From Mugil cephalus (lineage: Eukaryota > Chordata > Actinopteri > Mugiliformes > Mugilidae), in contig NC_061774.1 in NCBI RefSeq assembly GCF_022458985.1, positions 9,352,616-9,416,615 of the forward strand: 64,000 nucleotides of DNA, in the 5' to 3' direction. This document shows positions 48,940-61,372 of this stretch, one piece after another. Position 1 is the first letter of the stretch. The number at the start of each line of letters is the position of its first letter. The notes under the pieces were generated by a model, which saw nothing but the letters and a program-made list of their open reading frames with translations, searched no databases and had not been told where the DNA came from. The position numbers and the translations under genes were made by a program.

Positions 48940-51385
48940 GAATGAAACAATAAATACATATGTAACCTAACATCGGTAATTAACAACACTCTTCATTATC
49001 AGTTAAACTCTATTGAATTTAAGCCAAAAAGGATGATTTTTTTTTGTTTTTTTTAGAAAAATTTTTGTAATTTCAGTTTATTATACATGGTGATTGTTAT
49101 ATCCATGTGTTTGTAATCTAGTTTTAGGCTTTTGGACAGAATAAGCTACATCTTATTGATTATTTCAAACAATAAACCTCTTATTAAAGTAAATTACAGC
49201 CATATTTAGTTTATATTTTACAGATTAACCTTCCAAATGGTGTATAATGTAATTTATAATAGTTACACTAACTTATAAATATTACAGAGATCAGCAGCTC
49301 CTTTGTTGTAAAAGGTAAAATAAAGCACTAATGATAGTCTAAATATTATCAAAAAAAGCTATAGGCCGACCTTAAATAAAAACCTCATTCGACCTCTCAT
49401 CAACAGAACTGATCTGTCTCTTTAAATTCTTTCTAAATGTCCCTGAGGGGAACAGAGATAGATGCCTACATAACATACAAAAAAACATTTCCTCGTATCT
49501 GTCAGTAATTTATTCACAGAAATGTTTCTGATATTCTTAAGCATCAGAAATAATAACTATGTTACATAATATATAATGTTACTTTATTGCAGCCATTATT
49601 ATGAGATAACGAGTACTTTTACTTCTAATACTTTCATATCTTTATGTAAGGAGGATTATGAATGTAGGATTTTACATGAGTGGAGGCTTGTACTGTCACA
49701 AATTTACTCCTGCATAAATTATATTAGATACTCACCAATGCAAGATCGGTTGTTTCCTGCCAGTTGGAAACCAGGTTCACACTGACAAGAGAAGGAACCG
49801 GGGACATTGACGCAGCGGTGCTGGCAGTATCTGTACCTGCACTCATCGATGTCTGACAAAGAGAAATGGCTTCAGAGGGATTCCTGCAGGTTTTTAAAGC
49901 TCCAACAAACAAACTTCACCTCAAGACTGTTTCCCAGAAAATGTCCTTATTTATGTTGGGCTACACTAACCACAGGAGAAACTCATAATGTCTCACCGAT
50001 GCACTCCGTGCCAACCTTGCGGTAACCGTCCGGACACTGACACGTGAAGGCCCCCAGCGTGTTGATGCACTGCTGGCTTGGCTGGCAGTCATGTTCGTCT
50101 CGCTCACACTCATCGACATCTGTGTTTGTGGGTGAAGTGAGACAGAGAGAACACGTCACGACTGACAGATACAGATACGGTGTGAGTGAGGGCGACGGCG
50201 TCTTTGTTCCCCTCGCTTGCACCCGGGAGCTGAGAATGCGCTGTGTTGAGTCATGTTTGCTGCCTCGTGCAGGCCAGATGAACACCTCGCCGTCCCTCAG
50301 CGCAAGTAGGATATCGCCGCAAGTCAGCTTCTTAAAATGCAGCAGCTGTCTTCGTGTGAAATCTCCCAAATTCCTACACTGCCTGTCTTCGCCCCGTGGA
50401 CTCATACTCACTCACACCCACACAGATTGCACCAACACGCTGCCTCCAGTCCCAACACCTGCTCGCGGCCACCTGTCTCTCACAATCTGTGGCCGCCAAC
50501 AATAAATTTACACAATAACACACACACACTAGAACTTAATGATCACTCATCCTGTGGCCACCTGTCTACCTCCAGACCCCAGACACACAAACCAGACACC
50601 CACCCACACAGCTGTCTCCGTGCGGCTCGTAGCCTAGAGGGCAGGGGTTAAAGGGCTCGGTGGGCACGATGTGGGGCTCCGGAGCGGGGATGACGGACGC
50701 CGAGCGGGGAAGGCACAGGTAGCCCCCATAGTGGTTGAAGCACTTCATTTCCCCTTTGCAGGCATCTGGAATGGTCTCGCACTCGTTTATGTCTAATGGG
50801 AGGTTCAGATATTGAAGCACAAAGTATGAAGACTGTTAGAGACAGATAAAACAGAGGATATAAGAATGAGCTGCTGAGGGAGATTTACCTTTGCAGTGCT
50901 CAGTCTGAGGGTCCCAGTGATACCCATCTGTGCATTCCTAGAAAAAAAAAAGCAGCAAAGAAAGAGCGAGTGTGAGAAAATGATGGAAAGAAAGATGTGA
51001 ACAGTCCCTCTGAGCCAAGTAGTTGCATAATATATTCATAATACATAATAAATCCCGAGTAGCGGGATGTGAAAATAGAAGCAGGGGATAGAGAAACTTG
51101 TTTCCCCTGTATTCGCGCAGGAGTGCTGGGCCGAACAGACGAGAAGTCTGCCTCTGTAAAAGGTTTTTGTGACATTTTAAACTTCTTCCCCGGAGCCAAA
51201 TGTCACATCAAAAACAAAGTATTTAAGGCCACTGTTTGGAAAGAGGGTCATTATCATTCACTGGAAAAATCCTGCTGTGATGGAAAGAAAAACTGAGGCC
51301 TGAAGAAACGTGGTATTAAAACCAAATTTATCCCCAGCAATGGCCACTATAAAGTATGGAGAGTGAAACATTTATGAGGAACACT

Positions 51386-51417
<32 letters not shown>

Positions 51418-51649
51418 AGAATAAGAAGAAGAAGAAGAGAGGGGATTTGGGGCCAGCCCTTCAACATGAGAAGAAGGAAAGACGACCCAAATAAAAGGAA
51501 AGGAGTGAGCAGGGAAGAGAAAGGGAGAGTGATTCATCCATCCTTACCGTGTAGGTGTCACCTTCTGTATGTTGCTGTGAAATCGCACTGCGGAGGAGCA
51601 CAGACACACATATGCACACACACAAGATTGACACACAAGCACCCTGCAT
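45314..51649 (-). CDS. efemp2: Fibulin-4 (EGF-containing fibulin-like extracellular matrix protein 2)
   Basis: A secreted matrix glycoprotein needed for elastic-fibre assembly and lysyl-oxidase-dependent crosslinking. Ten coding exons: 51649-51548, 50937-50889, 50792-50604, 50119-49997, 49852-49736, 48328-48209, 48099-47980, 47820-47694, 47200-47005 and 45487-45314. All are GT-AG with consistent phases and give 438 aa (human 443). A signal peptide at 1-24 ([20 protein letters not shown] core) precedes [20 protein letters not shown]. An atypical first EGF unit (35-113) is split over two exons. Five calcium-binding EGF domains, one per exon, follow: DVDECERD (113-154), [20 protein letters not shown] (154-193), [20 protein letters not shown] (193-233), [20 protein letters not shown] (233-273) and [20 protein letters not shown] (273-315). 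The fibulin C-terminal module (316-438) has [31 protein letters not shown] and SIYVGPYTF. The D-[VI]-[DN]-E-C calcium-site pattern is intact in each. The a/b paralogue is not resolved. Confidence 0.97.
46332..46851. mobile_element. Nonautonomous DNA transposon with inverted termini in an efemp2 intron
   Basis: The left end CCTCCTGAGAgCCTG and the right end, read inverted, CCTCCTGAGACCTG form imperfect terminal inverted repeats about 14-18 bases long. The left flank is TTAA (46328-46331) and the right flank ATAA (46852-46855), which would fit a degraded TTAA target duplication of piggyBac type. Internally there are three related motifs: CCTCATATGGGGACATTAGG (about 46350), CCTCGATTGAGGACATTGGG (about 46578) and CATGAGGACAA (about 46695). 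No ORF of note. Confidence 0.6.
48357..49735. other. efemp2 intron with microsatellite and repeat fragment
   Basis: The largest internal efemp2 intron. It contains a CA/TA microsatellite (48899-48940), AT-rich sequence and, at about 49608-49700, a piece of the same fish repeat seen at 39.1 and 52.4 kb (agtacttttacttctaatac ... ggattttacatgagtgga). No exon. Confidence 0.5.
51384..51440. repeat. GAA/GAAGAA microsatellite
   Basis: Near-pure GAA repeat on the plus strand in the first coding-side intron of efemp2. The Ser-rich minus-strand frame over it is an artefact. Confidence 0.9.
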
Positions 51650-51659
51650 ACTAATGCAC

Positions 51660-52430
51660 TAATTAAGGGGGAGATGGGACAGGAACACGCATAAAACACG
51701 CACACAGACACACGCACAACTTTCAGGCAGGTAGCCGTATCCTGCAGACGGGCCTTCGTGGCGTGTAGACCCGTGGAGAAGTGGTATCTGCGTTTCAGGG
51801 AGAGACATGAAGAAATGACAACATTAGAAACACAAAGTGGTTCGGGTGAGTCTCAAATCTGTCATGAGCTGTGAGCAGCTCCCAAAACTGAAATCGATGA
51901 ATCAACTCGAAGGAAAGGGCTGAAGCCAATTTTGAAGAAGTCAGTCTGACCACAGACTGTGAGCTCTCTGGGCTTGTTTCACCATTCGTCAACCAAATAG
52001 TTCCCCCCTGATCACGGCAAGAATAACTGGAATTAATTACTCTGCCAGGTAAAAACATAAATATCGCACCGAACTGCGGCCTTCGGCTGAAAATAACCCG
52101 AGTCAACAGAAATACTTTCGTATTGGCTGCTTACAGAAAGCCCTCTATGTCTGCACACTGGCAGCCGCTGGAATAACAGTCTCGCTGAGCGCCGCCTCCA
52201 GAGGTTTGCTTTGTATCAGAGCAGCGTCGGTGGGGCCACATAAATCCCAGTCATTACTTGCATATTTCATAGCAGCATCTCCTGCTCAGCTGCTTCAGTT
52301 TGTGAAATTAAACTTACATTAGCAAATTAGCCTCTGTAACGAGAAGCTTGCCCCACCTCTAAAGATGTTTGTGTGTCTGTTTTAATGGAAGAGAGCGTCT
52401 GTGTGTGCCAGTGGGGGAACTCACTCGCTA
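51660..52430. other. efemp2 5' intron, proximal part
   Basis: On the minus strand a pyrimidine tract and AG (51660-51659) predict that the signal-peptide exon begins at 51658, with nine 5' UTR bases before the ATG. The rest holds no recognisable exon. Confidence 0.45.
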
Positions 52431-52800
52431 CTTTATACTTCTACTGCACTTAATTTCAGATGGAATTACTGTAGTTTTACTACTTGCTTTTACGCACAAA
52501 TCATGGCCTATAAAATAAAACATGATGGATTATTGTAGTGTAAAGGCTCTGAATGCCCCACACAGGTGCTTAGTGGTTATGTGGCTGAAGAGTAGGAATG
52601 TTGCAAACAATGCATCTGCAATTTGTCCTACAACAAAAACAGAGCATGGGCTGACATCCTGAAAGTAATTGTTATTTTATTCCTTGTCGGCTTTAACTTT
52701 GAATACTTTAATTACATGTTTTTTTTAAAGCAGGAGTTTTACTTTAAACTTAATCAAGTTTGCACTTGAATAACAGACTGAGTTCTTCTCCCACCACTGG
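52430..52800 (+). repeat. Teleost gtacttttact-type repeat, 3' portion
   Basis: Runs from actcgctactttatacttct through gcctataaaataaaacatga and tttgaatactttaattacat to ttcttctcccaccactgg. The order and the ccaccactg end match a familiar dispersed fish repeat whose 5' part lies at 39.1 kb. Confidence 0.65.
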
Positions 52801-55238
52801 TCTTTTTCCATAGTGTTCTCTACAGACCAGAATTTATGAGGTAAATTTATACTGAATTATATTTTAGTTTAGTGATCTGATGGATGGAGCTTTCCTCCCA
52901 GTAGAGACACAGTCATCCCTCTGTTAATTTTCCTGAAAAGTTTAAACAAACAAATCGCCCATTCCATCCCTGGCAGACCGAAAAACAGTGCAAGTAATAA
53001 AGAAAAGGGTCCAAGGAAGTGCTGTTTGCGAAGTGAGCGAGCTCCAGCTAAAATACATAAAATGGGAAAGTTATAATCACAGCCTACGTGCGTAGACTCA
53101 CGCTCCGACATAAACTCCGGAGGCCACATTCGCAGGCATTGCTTATTGTTGTATTTCAGGTCGAAAACAAACACGAGGCCGCAAGGATGACTTGGGCGCT
53201 CTGAAATACTCGACGGATGACATCACGGGCCGCCCGTGACCTTTTGCGTGGTGAAAAGCAGCAAAACATGCTCTCATACTGACAGCCCAGACGGGAACAC
53301 ATACCAGCGCGCAATCAGACGGCCGCAGTACGTGACCTCTCCGAACTGGCCGGGCAGCATCTTACAACCAGCAAGAATGTGACTCAAAACCACCCGAAAG
53401 CAAACTGACCATCGCTCCAGGGTCCACTCACTCACTGGCTACTCAGTGTGGGCAGCAGGGATGCATGGGTGTCGCCCTGCTGCCGCTGGAGATCAAGTGT
53501 CGGTGGACCTCTGGAATGCCCGTGGCAAGGATGTGGGCGCCGGTTCTCAGCTGGGATGCCCTGCCACTGCAGTGGTTCCCAGAGTATCAGGTTCTGGGAA
53601 ACCCCCCATGGTTCACATAGGAGGACAGCTGGTGCCAAACCACCAGCCGCTTGCTCCCCCTAACCTCTCATCTCTCTGCAGGATGTGGAGGAGGATCTTA
53701 GAGTTCATTGTCTTGGCAGCGACTATCACTGACAATGAGAAATACTGATTTACTGGAGCCGAAACAACTGTTTGATTGATCGATAGGTTAATCAAGAGGA
53801 ACTTCATCACAATCAATAGCTCCTGACGCTTTTCAAGCAAACACTCAATGCTTGTTGGGTTTAGCTTCACAAATATGTGTTGCTATTCCTTGCTATAATG
53901 ATAATAGATTAAACATTTTTGGTGTTTTGGACTGATAGTCAGACACAATAAGACTTCTGGGAACTCGCCACGGACATTTCTTGTAACGATTTTGACTGGA
54001 CTCGTCAACAGTAGACCGAATAACAGATAAATGGACGAATGGAAGAAAGGAATCATTAGTTGCAGCCTCAGTTTAAACCTGTAAATACTCGTGTTTAATA
54101 AAATAATAATAAATTCTTAGAAATCAAGTATATTTATCATTTGGGGTTTGGCTCGGCGCAGCACAGCTCTGACTCATTTTTAAAGTCACACAATCAGCAC
54201 AGCCCAGCAAGCGAAATGTCAGACGTCTCGAAAAGTGACCACACGGGTGACAAGGAAAGACACACAGCTGGACCACACACGCACAAACACAGCGTATAAG
54301 TGTAGAGGCCAGGATGGTCATTTGTTGTACTGTATACACATCTAGCTTTGTGTTGCTGTGCTTGGCTGTGCGTGGAGCAGCCTGAGAACATGGTGGCCTG
54401 GTGTGCTCCAGCTGCACTCTGTTACTACTGCGGTAGTGAACCTGCAAATCAGCAACCAGGGGGTCTCCATCTCCCCACCAGGCCGGACTCCTGTTCTGAG
54501 AAATGCCGCAGGTAATGGCGGGTGGCGGCCTGTGGGAGAAATTCACGCACTGTAACTGCAACAAACGTTCTCCTGAGCTGCTGTGCAGGCCCCGGGGGTG
54601 ATGCTGCCATGTCTCCTTTAAAGAGAGCAGACGGTGTGACGTGAGATGATTGGCTGCTCTCGCGGGAACAACGCTCCTTCCTGTTGTCTTTATAAACCCA
54701 CCTGATTCACAACAGTTAAGTGGAGCCGTCTGTTGTTCGCTGTGTGAACGGCGATAAAACTACGCTGTCAGACCGTAGCGAGTTTGTCCAGGTTTACGGA
54801 GAGCTGGCACCTGTTTGTCCCAAACTTCTTCTTGTTGTTTACTCCACTTGGTGACTAAACTGAGATTGTGACACTGACTTCTAATGTTGTATAAGTGGAA
54901 TGAGGTGGAAGGATTTTGCAATATACGCTACAATAATACATGTCCTGTGACTCACTGCCTCTCTTCCTGTCTAACCCCCTATTACAGTCAGAGCCAGAGC
55001 TACCCAGACTGTTAGCCACGTTATCTTGGCTCGAGCAGGGAGCCAAGTGCCGCTGGGAGAGCAGAGCACTGAGAAGGGCAGCGGTACAGCTGTGACGTGT
55101 ATGGCCCGTACCAGAAAAGTGGGAAAGATCTCACCTCAGTTATTTTTTCCTGAAAAGACTTGGACACATGTTAAGTCAGCCGACAGCTCTGAACTCCTTT
55201 CATGAGCGCAAGACGTCTGAATAAACGGTAAAACTCAC
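52800..55238. other. efemp2 5' intron, distal part
   Basis: No gene is recognised. About 53280-53700 is GC-rich with open frames on both strands but no family resemblance I know. About 54580-54790 is also GC-balanced. Lies between the putative noncoding exon and the signal-peptide exon. Confidence 0.35.
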
Positions 55239-55915
55239 AGATTAATCTTTGGCGGCGGGTCTCCTGTCTCTCGGTCTCCCCTCTGACCAGTGTGTCTTTT
55301 CTGCTGGCTGCGGTCGTCCCGGCTGAGTTGGCGTCCAGAAGTGGTCCCTTAAACTCCTGCCTGTTTGACCCTGAGAGAGTGAGTGGGGAGACCGACAGCT
55401 GGAGCAGCTGAACACATGCAAAGGGAGGGAGGGAGAGAGGGAGCGAGCAAGAGACTCTGAGGAGGAAGAGAGGGAGGAGAGAGGGACAGCCCATTCTTAC
55501 CCCCCCTCTGGCCCCCTGCACTGCCATCCTCCACTCTCCAAACCCCCTCTCCCTGCTCCCTGACCCCCCAGGATGCAAATTCCTGGTCTGCGGCCCAAAT
55601 ACCAAAATTCCAAATCTGTCCAAATCGCAGGCACAACAACAACTCACAGATTCACACACACACACACATGCCCCCCATCTTCCTATCCAGTGCCCCCTCT
55701 CACTGGTCCCACAATACACCTGGTTTCATTTAAACTAAACCCCCGCAAAAGCCCCAAGCTCTCCCACCCTTCCCTCGCTGCCTTTTCCCATTTACCCCCC
55801 ATCTATCTATACTTACCTCCCCCATCTTTTCCCTTTTTCTTTTTTTTTTCCCCCCTCCATAAAGCAACTGAAGCCCTCGCTCTCATCCAATCTGACATGC
55901 AGGATATTTATAGCC
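55239..55915 (-). promoter_or_regulatory. efemp2: Putative efemp2 promoter and noncoding first exon
   Basis: A strong minus-strand TATA box, CTATAAATA (plus 55905-55913), predicts a start near 55880. About 640 bases downstream the minus strand has a consensus donor (AATCT then gtgagt, exon end 55239), which could splice to the acceptor at 51658. No coding sequence is needed in this exon. The link to efemp2 is inferred from strand and position only. Confidence 0.4.
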
Positions 55916-57034
55916 GGAGAGAGAGAAGTTAATGGAATGTGGACAAAAATTAGAGAGTGGAAGAGTGTGTGTGCGCAGAGCGGGTCGGAAAATTTGTCAG
56001 CTTATTTCGCTGAATGCACTGGTGGCGCTCGCTGGGATAGAATACAGCAAATAAGAGGCTATCCTCGCTCTTGACCAACTTTGCCGTCCTCTGCTTGTGT
56101 GTGACTAATCCACCGCTGCGCTCGGAGTCATTGCAGCACCATTTTTTCTTGCAAAATTTGACGTCTATCATGTTGCGAACTGGCTAAGAGATGTTGCTCA
56201 ACGGATATTGGTCCTTGTTAGTTTACACAACCGAAAGTCAAATTTAAAGGTCATCCTTGCTCTAGGCACAAAATCCATTTCAAAATTCAAGGGAATTACA
56301 GTCTTAAAATGTGACATCTGTTACCAACTAAATAGCTTGCATTTAGTTCTAAAACTTTTCTCTCTCTCTCTCTTTTTTTTTAATCTAAGTAAACCTCCAG
56401 TGTTCTGGTAGAAAAACCTTTACTTAGTCTCAGGTTGTTTATCTGCCCTGTGAGTCTGTGTTGTGGCAGGGAGGCAGCTGTCATTACAAGGGATGTTGTG
56501 AAAAATCACACTGAGTACCCCCTTTAGTTGGACCAACTGTGCCCCCCGGATGGTCCCTTATTCCCATGGCCACACACAGACATCCCACACACTGGTTTTA
56601 GTCTCAGTTCATCATACATGTAATCTTCTGGTGTCATTTAAAATCTAAAACACTCAGCTCACTCAGTTCTCTTAATAGTATGATTTGTATCTCTTCCTTT
56701 CTCTTATCTCCATCCAACAACCACAAGTTCAGTAAATCTTGTTTCTGCAATGGGTTAACGATAGCATCATTTCTCTGCTGTAACACAGCAGATTAGACGC
56801 TAACATGAAGCATAAAGTAATATAAAACACAGCCGCATTTTAATGTAAATATGTCCATTTTATTTACAAATCAAATTTACAGACACAGCGGGGACACTAG
56901 GACCGCAAGCAGGGCGTTTGAAGTTAAAACCAAGGATGCGAAATTCATCAGAAACAGAGAAATCACAACCGACGCCACAAAGGTGACGGGGTAAACAAAC
57001 CGGGGGAGAAAAGAGGGGTCGAGCCAATAACGCT
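55916..57034. other. Spacer between efemp2 promoter and fibp 3' end
   Basis: No gene recognised. The fibp 3' UTR runs leftwards from 57034 on the minus strand. AATAAA on the minus strand (TTTATT on plus) is seen near 56860, a plausible fibp poly(A) signal. Confidence 0.4.
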
Positions 57035-60000
57035 TCAGTCGTGATACATTTTGAAGATACAGCTTTTGATGACGCCCATGTATCTGTCCCACACGGCCTG
57101 GTGTCTGAGGGGACAGAAAAGAGACACAGAAAGAGAGTAAACAGTGAGTGGAGGGAGCCAAGAGGTTGTACTGTAAATCTCATGACCAACTGTAATTGTG
57201 AAATCTGGGTGAAGAGAGTAAATGAGGCAATCTTTTGTCCCTTCAGTGTAATCAGAGCGAGGGGGGGCCTATATTCCTTTTTATGAATATCTCTTTGTTG
57301 AGCTTGTAGTGGCGCAGGGCTGTGTAAACCCTTAAATAAACTCCTGAGTGTTTGCATGAGAAACAAGGTAACTACAGTTTAAGAAATCATGTGCGAGATA
57401 GAGACACCCGCTGGTCGAACGGGGTCGTAAATTTTACAGGATTTCAACACAACTTAATGCCTGAGCTGTGTTTAATGGCTGCTAATGTGTATAACCTTAT
57501 TGGGTTATATTCTTGTTTTCCTAAATCTCGCAAAATTGTGAGGATATTTTTAGCACGGGTTACCCCTGGGAAATGATAACCCCGCCAGGGCTGGTGCCAC
57601 TCTCCGCCTGATAAGACATAAAAGCTCATTAACTCACTTGAATGTGTCGAGTATGTGAGCAGAGTTGGTGTAGTGAGTGAGGTAGAGTTTCATGTCCGCG
57701 GCCGTCCATCTGTCCGAACGGCACGGCTCAATAAACTGTGGAATAAAAAGAAGGGGAGGAGGTTACATCATACAGTCTCAAAGGCAGACTGGAGCTGGCA
57801 CAGGCCTCAGAAAAACTGGGCCAGGCGAGCTGTCTTCACTTACAACTTGGAAAAATCCGACTGTATTTTGAGGACGTGCTCACCTTCTCCACAAGATCAA
57901 TAAAGAAATCTCTGACGTCTTTTGTGTTGGTTAACTTTGCTGCAATGTTGACGAGACCTCTGGAAAGATTCTAGACAGACAAAAAGAAGTGATTTGAAAA
58001 ACTATTATTTCCAAAAAGACGACAAAAAGACGGCAGGATACTGCGAGGGCGTTTCTAACCTTAAAATTAGCCTCCATCTCAGTAAAAACTTTAGTCTTTC
58101 CTCTGAGAGCTGTGCAGACCAAACTGAGCAGAGAGAACAGAAACAGAAAAAACACTGTTATGTGAGAGTATAGTTGAAGCCATACAAAATGAATTAAACA
58201 TACAACATCTCCAGTTTCAGGAAAAGAAATGTAAGGCTTATAATGTGTTACCTTTTGTGTTGATCCAACAAATCTTTGTCAGTGATTAATATCTTAAGTT
58301 CTTTCAGCTCTTGCAAAAACTCTTTATCAAGATCGACGTCCATGTCTTCCACCATGTTATCTACAAAGAAAGTCAGATTCTGTCAAGTCGGTTTAAACAA
58401 TGTCTTCTTTATCATGTGATTATTGTGGTTTTCTTATAATTACAGCTAAGTTATTGTATTCCTAATAACACATACAATACTTATACAATTTACATGTATT
58501 TTCATTCTATTGAGGACCTGCAAAACCTGAAGGACCTCTGGTGGTCAGTGAGCCTCATTGACAAAGCAGCGCTTTACACAGTGTGTTATTTATTTTACAC
58601 ATTCAACATCTCAGATTTACTATTTTTACAATTGTGCAAACCTGAAAAAGAAATAAAGGTTGTGTCATTTCATTAATGTGTGACATAACTATTGGAAATG
58701 GTACAGATACCCCTCAAGTCTTGTGTCAGAAATTTGGCCAAAGAAGCTAAAAAAAACATAAAGTCACTTACCGACAGCTCCAACTGTCCAGTTGTTGATG
58801 AGCTGCCCGGCACAGAAAGCAAAGTCTTGGAAAGTGAGGTACTGCAGCTTTCTTTTTCCCGTCTCAAAACGATTGTTGGCAAAGAAAACAATGGCCGCGT
58901 AATCTCTGAAACGACAGGAGACGTAGGAGATAACGTAATAGAACAAGACATTTAGATATTTGTTTTCAGTGTTTTAGAAATATTGAACACTGGCCTTTTC
59001 CAAAACCTTGAACATATTTAACATTAAAGACTGATCTGAAGTTAAACCAACGCTTTAAAGGATAAAGCTGAGGCAGGAAGATTTGAAATCCATTCTCCTC
59101 AGGGATCACCTGGCAAGCTTGTCAGAGAGAAGGAAATGCTGACGTATGTTCTCCACCAGGGGTCCCTTCAGCTCTTCCACAACTTTGAAAACACGTTTGA
59201 AGTTGTCGAACTGAAATTAAACACATGAGGCAGCACATTTAATAAGATTTCAACAACGTGACTTCAGCAAAACCTGCCTAAGTATTTTCTCTGTAATCAG
59301 CTATCCTAGCACAACTAATAAACTGTACAAACCGCTACAAAATCAGCTTGCTGACATGTTGAAACTAGCCGGTAACAGAAAACTGATTAAAGCAACTCCA
59401 AACTGGATACTGTGAAAAAGAAAGGCAGATCCACAGCTAAACCTAATGTTTCAGAACCGAACCATCTTCTATTCATCAATACTGGTGCAGATTAATATTT
59501 TAAATATTGTGCACAAAACTCACACTGGAAATGACCAATCATAACGTATTTACCTGTCGTCTGCAGCTCTTTAACGTTACTCCTGTCTTGGCACTGATAT
59601 CATCTAAGTCTTTCTTTGTTCCCTTGGAGAGTTTCTTTCCCAAGACCTCACGGACAAATGAGTCATCAAAGGCATAGTACCTAAGATAAGAAACAGGACG
59701 GTAAGTAAAGAGTTAACTGTTCACTGTATAAGCGTATATATAATGTAAAGAAACAAGACAGGGATTGAATGACAAACAAATGCAGTATCTGTATCTGCCT
59801 TAAGTTAAGACTGACCAAGTTAAATCGTAAAAAGGTTAAAAAAACAAATCAGATCTCTGCACCTCTCTATAAGGAGGGTTTGTCGATGTGGTGGAATCTG
59901 GAACAGCAGCTGGTTTCCTAGTTTGGCAGGACTGTGCAGCAGACGCTCACACATCTGGAAAGTCCTGTACTGGTCCATGGTGTCACTCAGAAGGACATCT

Positions 60001-60712
60001 GCGCTTGCCTCACACTCCTCCAACACGCCTCCCTCCATACGTACTTTCACTGCATCATTCACTGTTGGATAAATCACAGAGGTTCACACAGTTAATGATC
60101 CAACCATGACTGAAGCCATACATGATAACTACGACTGGCATCGCGATAGAATAAAGTTAACATAATGCAGCACTGCATTAACGTAAGCGGCTGATGCAGG
60201 AAGGACCTTCACAATTCACACTGTTAATAGTAACAGCAGAATGATGAAAAGGACTGAATTTGTGAGAACGATTATGGGCTTCAAATTTGTTTCACAACAA
60301 ACATTTGGGTCATGATGATATTTAATACCAAAAACTTGCTTGTAGCTACACATTTCTCAGATCTGTTTCTTAAGGGTGGACCTATTTAGTATTTAACAGC
60401 AAAGAAGAAAATGGTGGGAACACGGTGGGGAAAAACATCATTTATCATGTGTTAGTAGTTTTTTTTTTTTTTATTATTTCTGGCCTCTAGACTGGAAACC
60501 ACAGTTAGACTGTCTGTGCTCCTCCTGTTACAACCAGACTTTTAACATATTTATAAAATGCTTTAAATACACCAGGTCTTTGTGAAAGCACACATATTCA
60601 TTCAAATGTCTTTGGTGTAAACCTTACCCGTGTATCCATCCAGCCAAAGTTGGTAAACCACCTCATCCATGATAGTGGTGTTACCTACAAATACATCCAG
60701 CTCTACTGACAT
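57035..60712 (-). CDS. fibp: FGF1 intracellular-binding protein
   Basis: FIBP binds internalised acidic FGF and is linked to mitogenic signalling and growth control. Ten coding exons: 60712-60628, 60061-59863, 59680-59554, 59210-59110, 58905-58772, 58360-58252, 58123-58060, 57970-57884, 57735-57638 and 57104-57035. All are GT-AG, phases are consistent, and the total is 357 codons plus stop, the same length as the common human form. Landmarks in order: [17 protein letters not shown] (1-17), [143 protein letters not shown], and the C-terminus CIFKMYHD. The ATG sits directly after an acceptor (cctggcag), so an upstream noncoding exon is implied. It lies upstream of and on the same strand as efemp2, as in human, where CTSW lies between; no CTSW is seen here. 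Confidence 0.97.
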
Positions 60713-61186
60713 CTGCCAGGAACACAGGAGCAAAAGGAAAATAGGAAAGGAAAACATTATTAATATTTGGCGTTTTAGCTATGGCAAATATCAACTGTCA
60801 GATTAGATGAAAAGTAGCCCACAGCACACTAGGTTATACTATACCTTGTTTTAACTTGTCCCAGCCAGAATAAAGCCCCTAGAAACAATAAAGGGTATCT
60901 CCGCAGTGTTCACGTCTATTAACTGAGCGTAATGGTTCTCTCCATGGTTTACTAATTAGCTAACTTCCTCCATTACAGGTTAGCTCCCGATGCTAAGTTA
61001 GCAGGATTCAGAGGAAATCAAACAGACAGCCAACCAAACACAAGACGGCAGGATAAAATCTACTTAACGCGAAGGTATGAATGAAGAATTAACAGTTTGC
61101 ATTTATATCACGGACACCCATGAACTGCTAAATTCCCTGTATATCCGTGGGTCCGCAGTGTCAACAACAGCAGTCGTGCAGCACAC

Positions 61187-61207
61187 ACTTCCGGTATGGT
61201 GACGTCA
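61187..61207. promoter_or_regulatory. fibp: fibp promoter: ETS site and palindromic CRE
   Basis: ACTTCCGG (61187-61194) and a full palindromic TGACGTCA (61200-61207) lie about 480 bases upstream of the fibp coding start. ETS plus CRE without a TATA box is a common housekeeping arrangement. The noncoding first exon is expected just left of this on the minus strand; its donor was not fixed. Confidence 0.5.
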
Positions 61208-61304
61208 CAGCCAGACGCTCAACAGTCAGACGTTGCAGTCGCTCAGTGGCGAGTACATTAGGTACACGAGTGAAATATCCCCTAGTACAACAGTCCTGCG
61301 ACAG

Positions 61305-61372
61305 CTGGGATAGGCTCCAGCAACCCCCGCGACCCTGCTGAGGATAAGCGGTAGTAGAAGATGAGATGAGAT
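61305..61372 (+). repeat. Teleost interspersed-repeat tail (ggataagcggt type)
   Basis: Reads gggataggctccagcaaccc, ccgcgaccctgctgaggata, agcggtagtagaagatgag, then ATGAG units. Same family as 13877-13926 in the opposite orientation. Very common in fish genomes. Confidence 0.65.

Noticed and set aside
53446..53748. 100-codon plus-strand frame and overlapping minus-strand frame
   Set aside because: GC-rich, open on both strands, low-complexity, no start context or splice logic, and it lies in the probable efemp2 5' intron.
55171..55719. 182-codon minus-strand frame upstream of efemp2
   Set aside because: It lies in the putative noncoding exon, consists of Ser/Leu/Pro/Arg runs from pyrimidine-rich DNA, and would not splice in frame to the signal-peptide exon in any way I could support.
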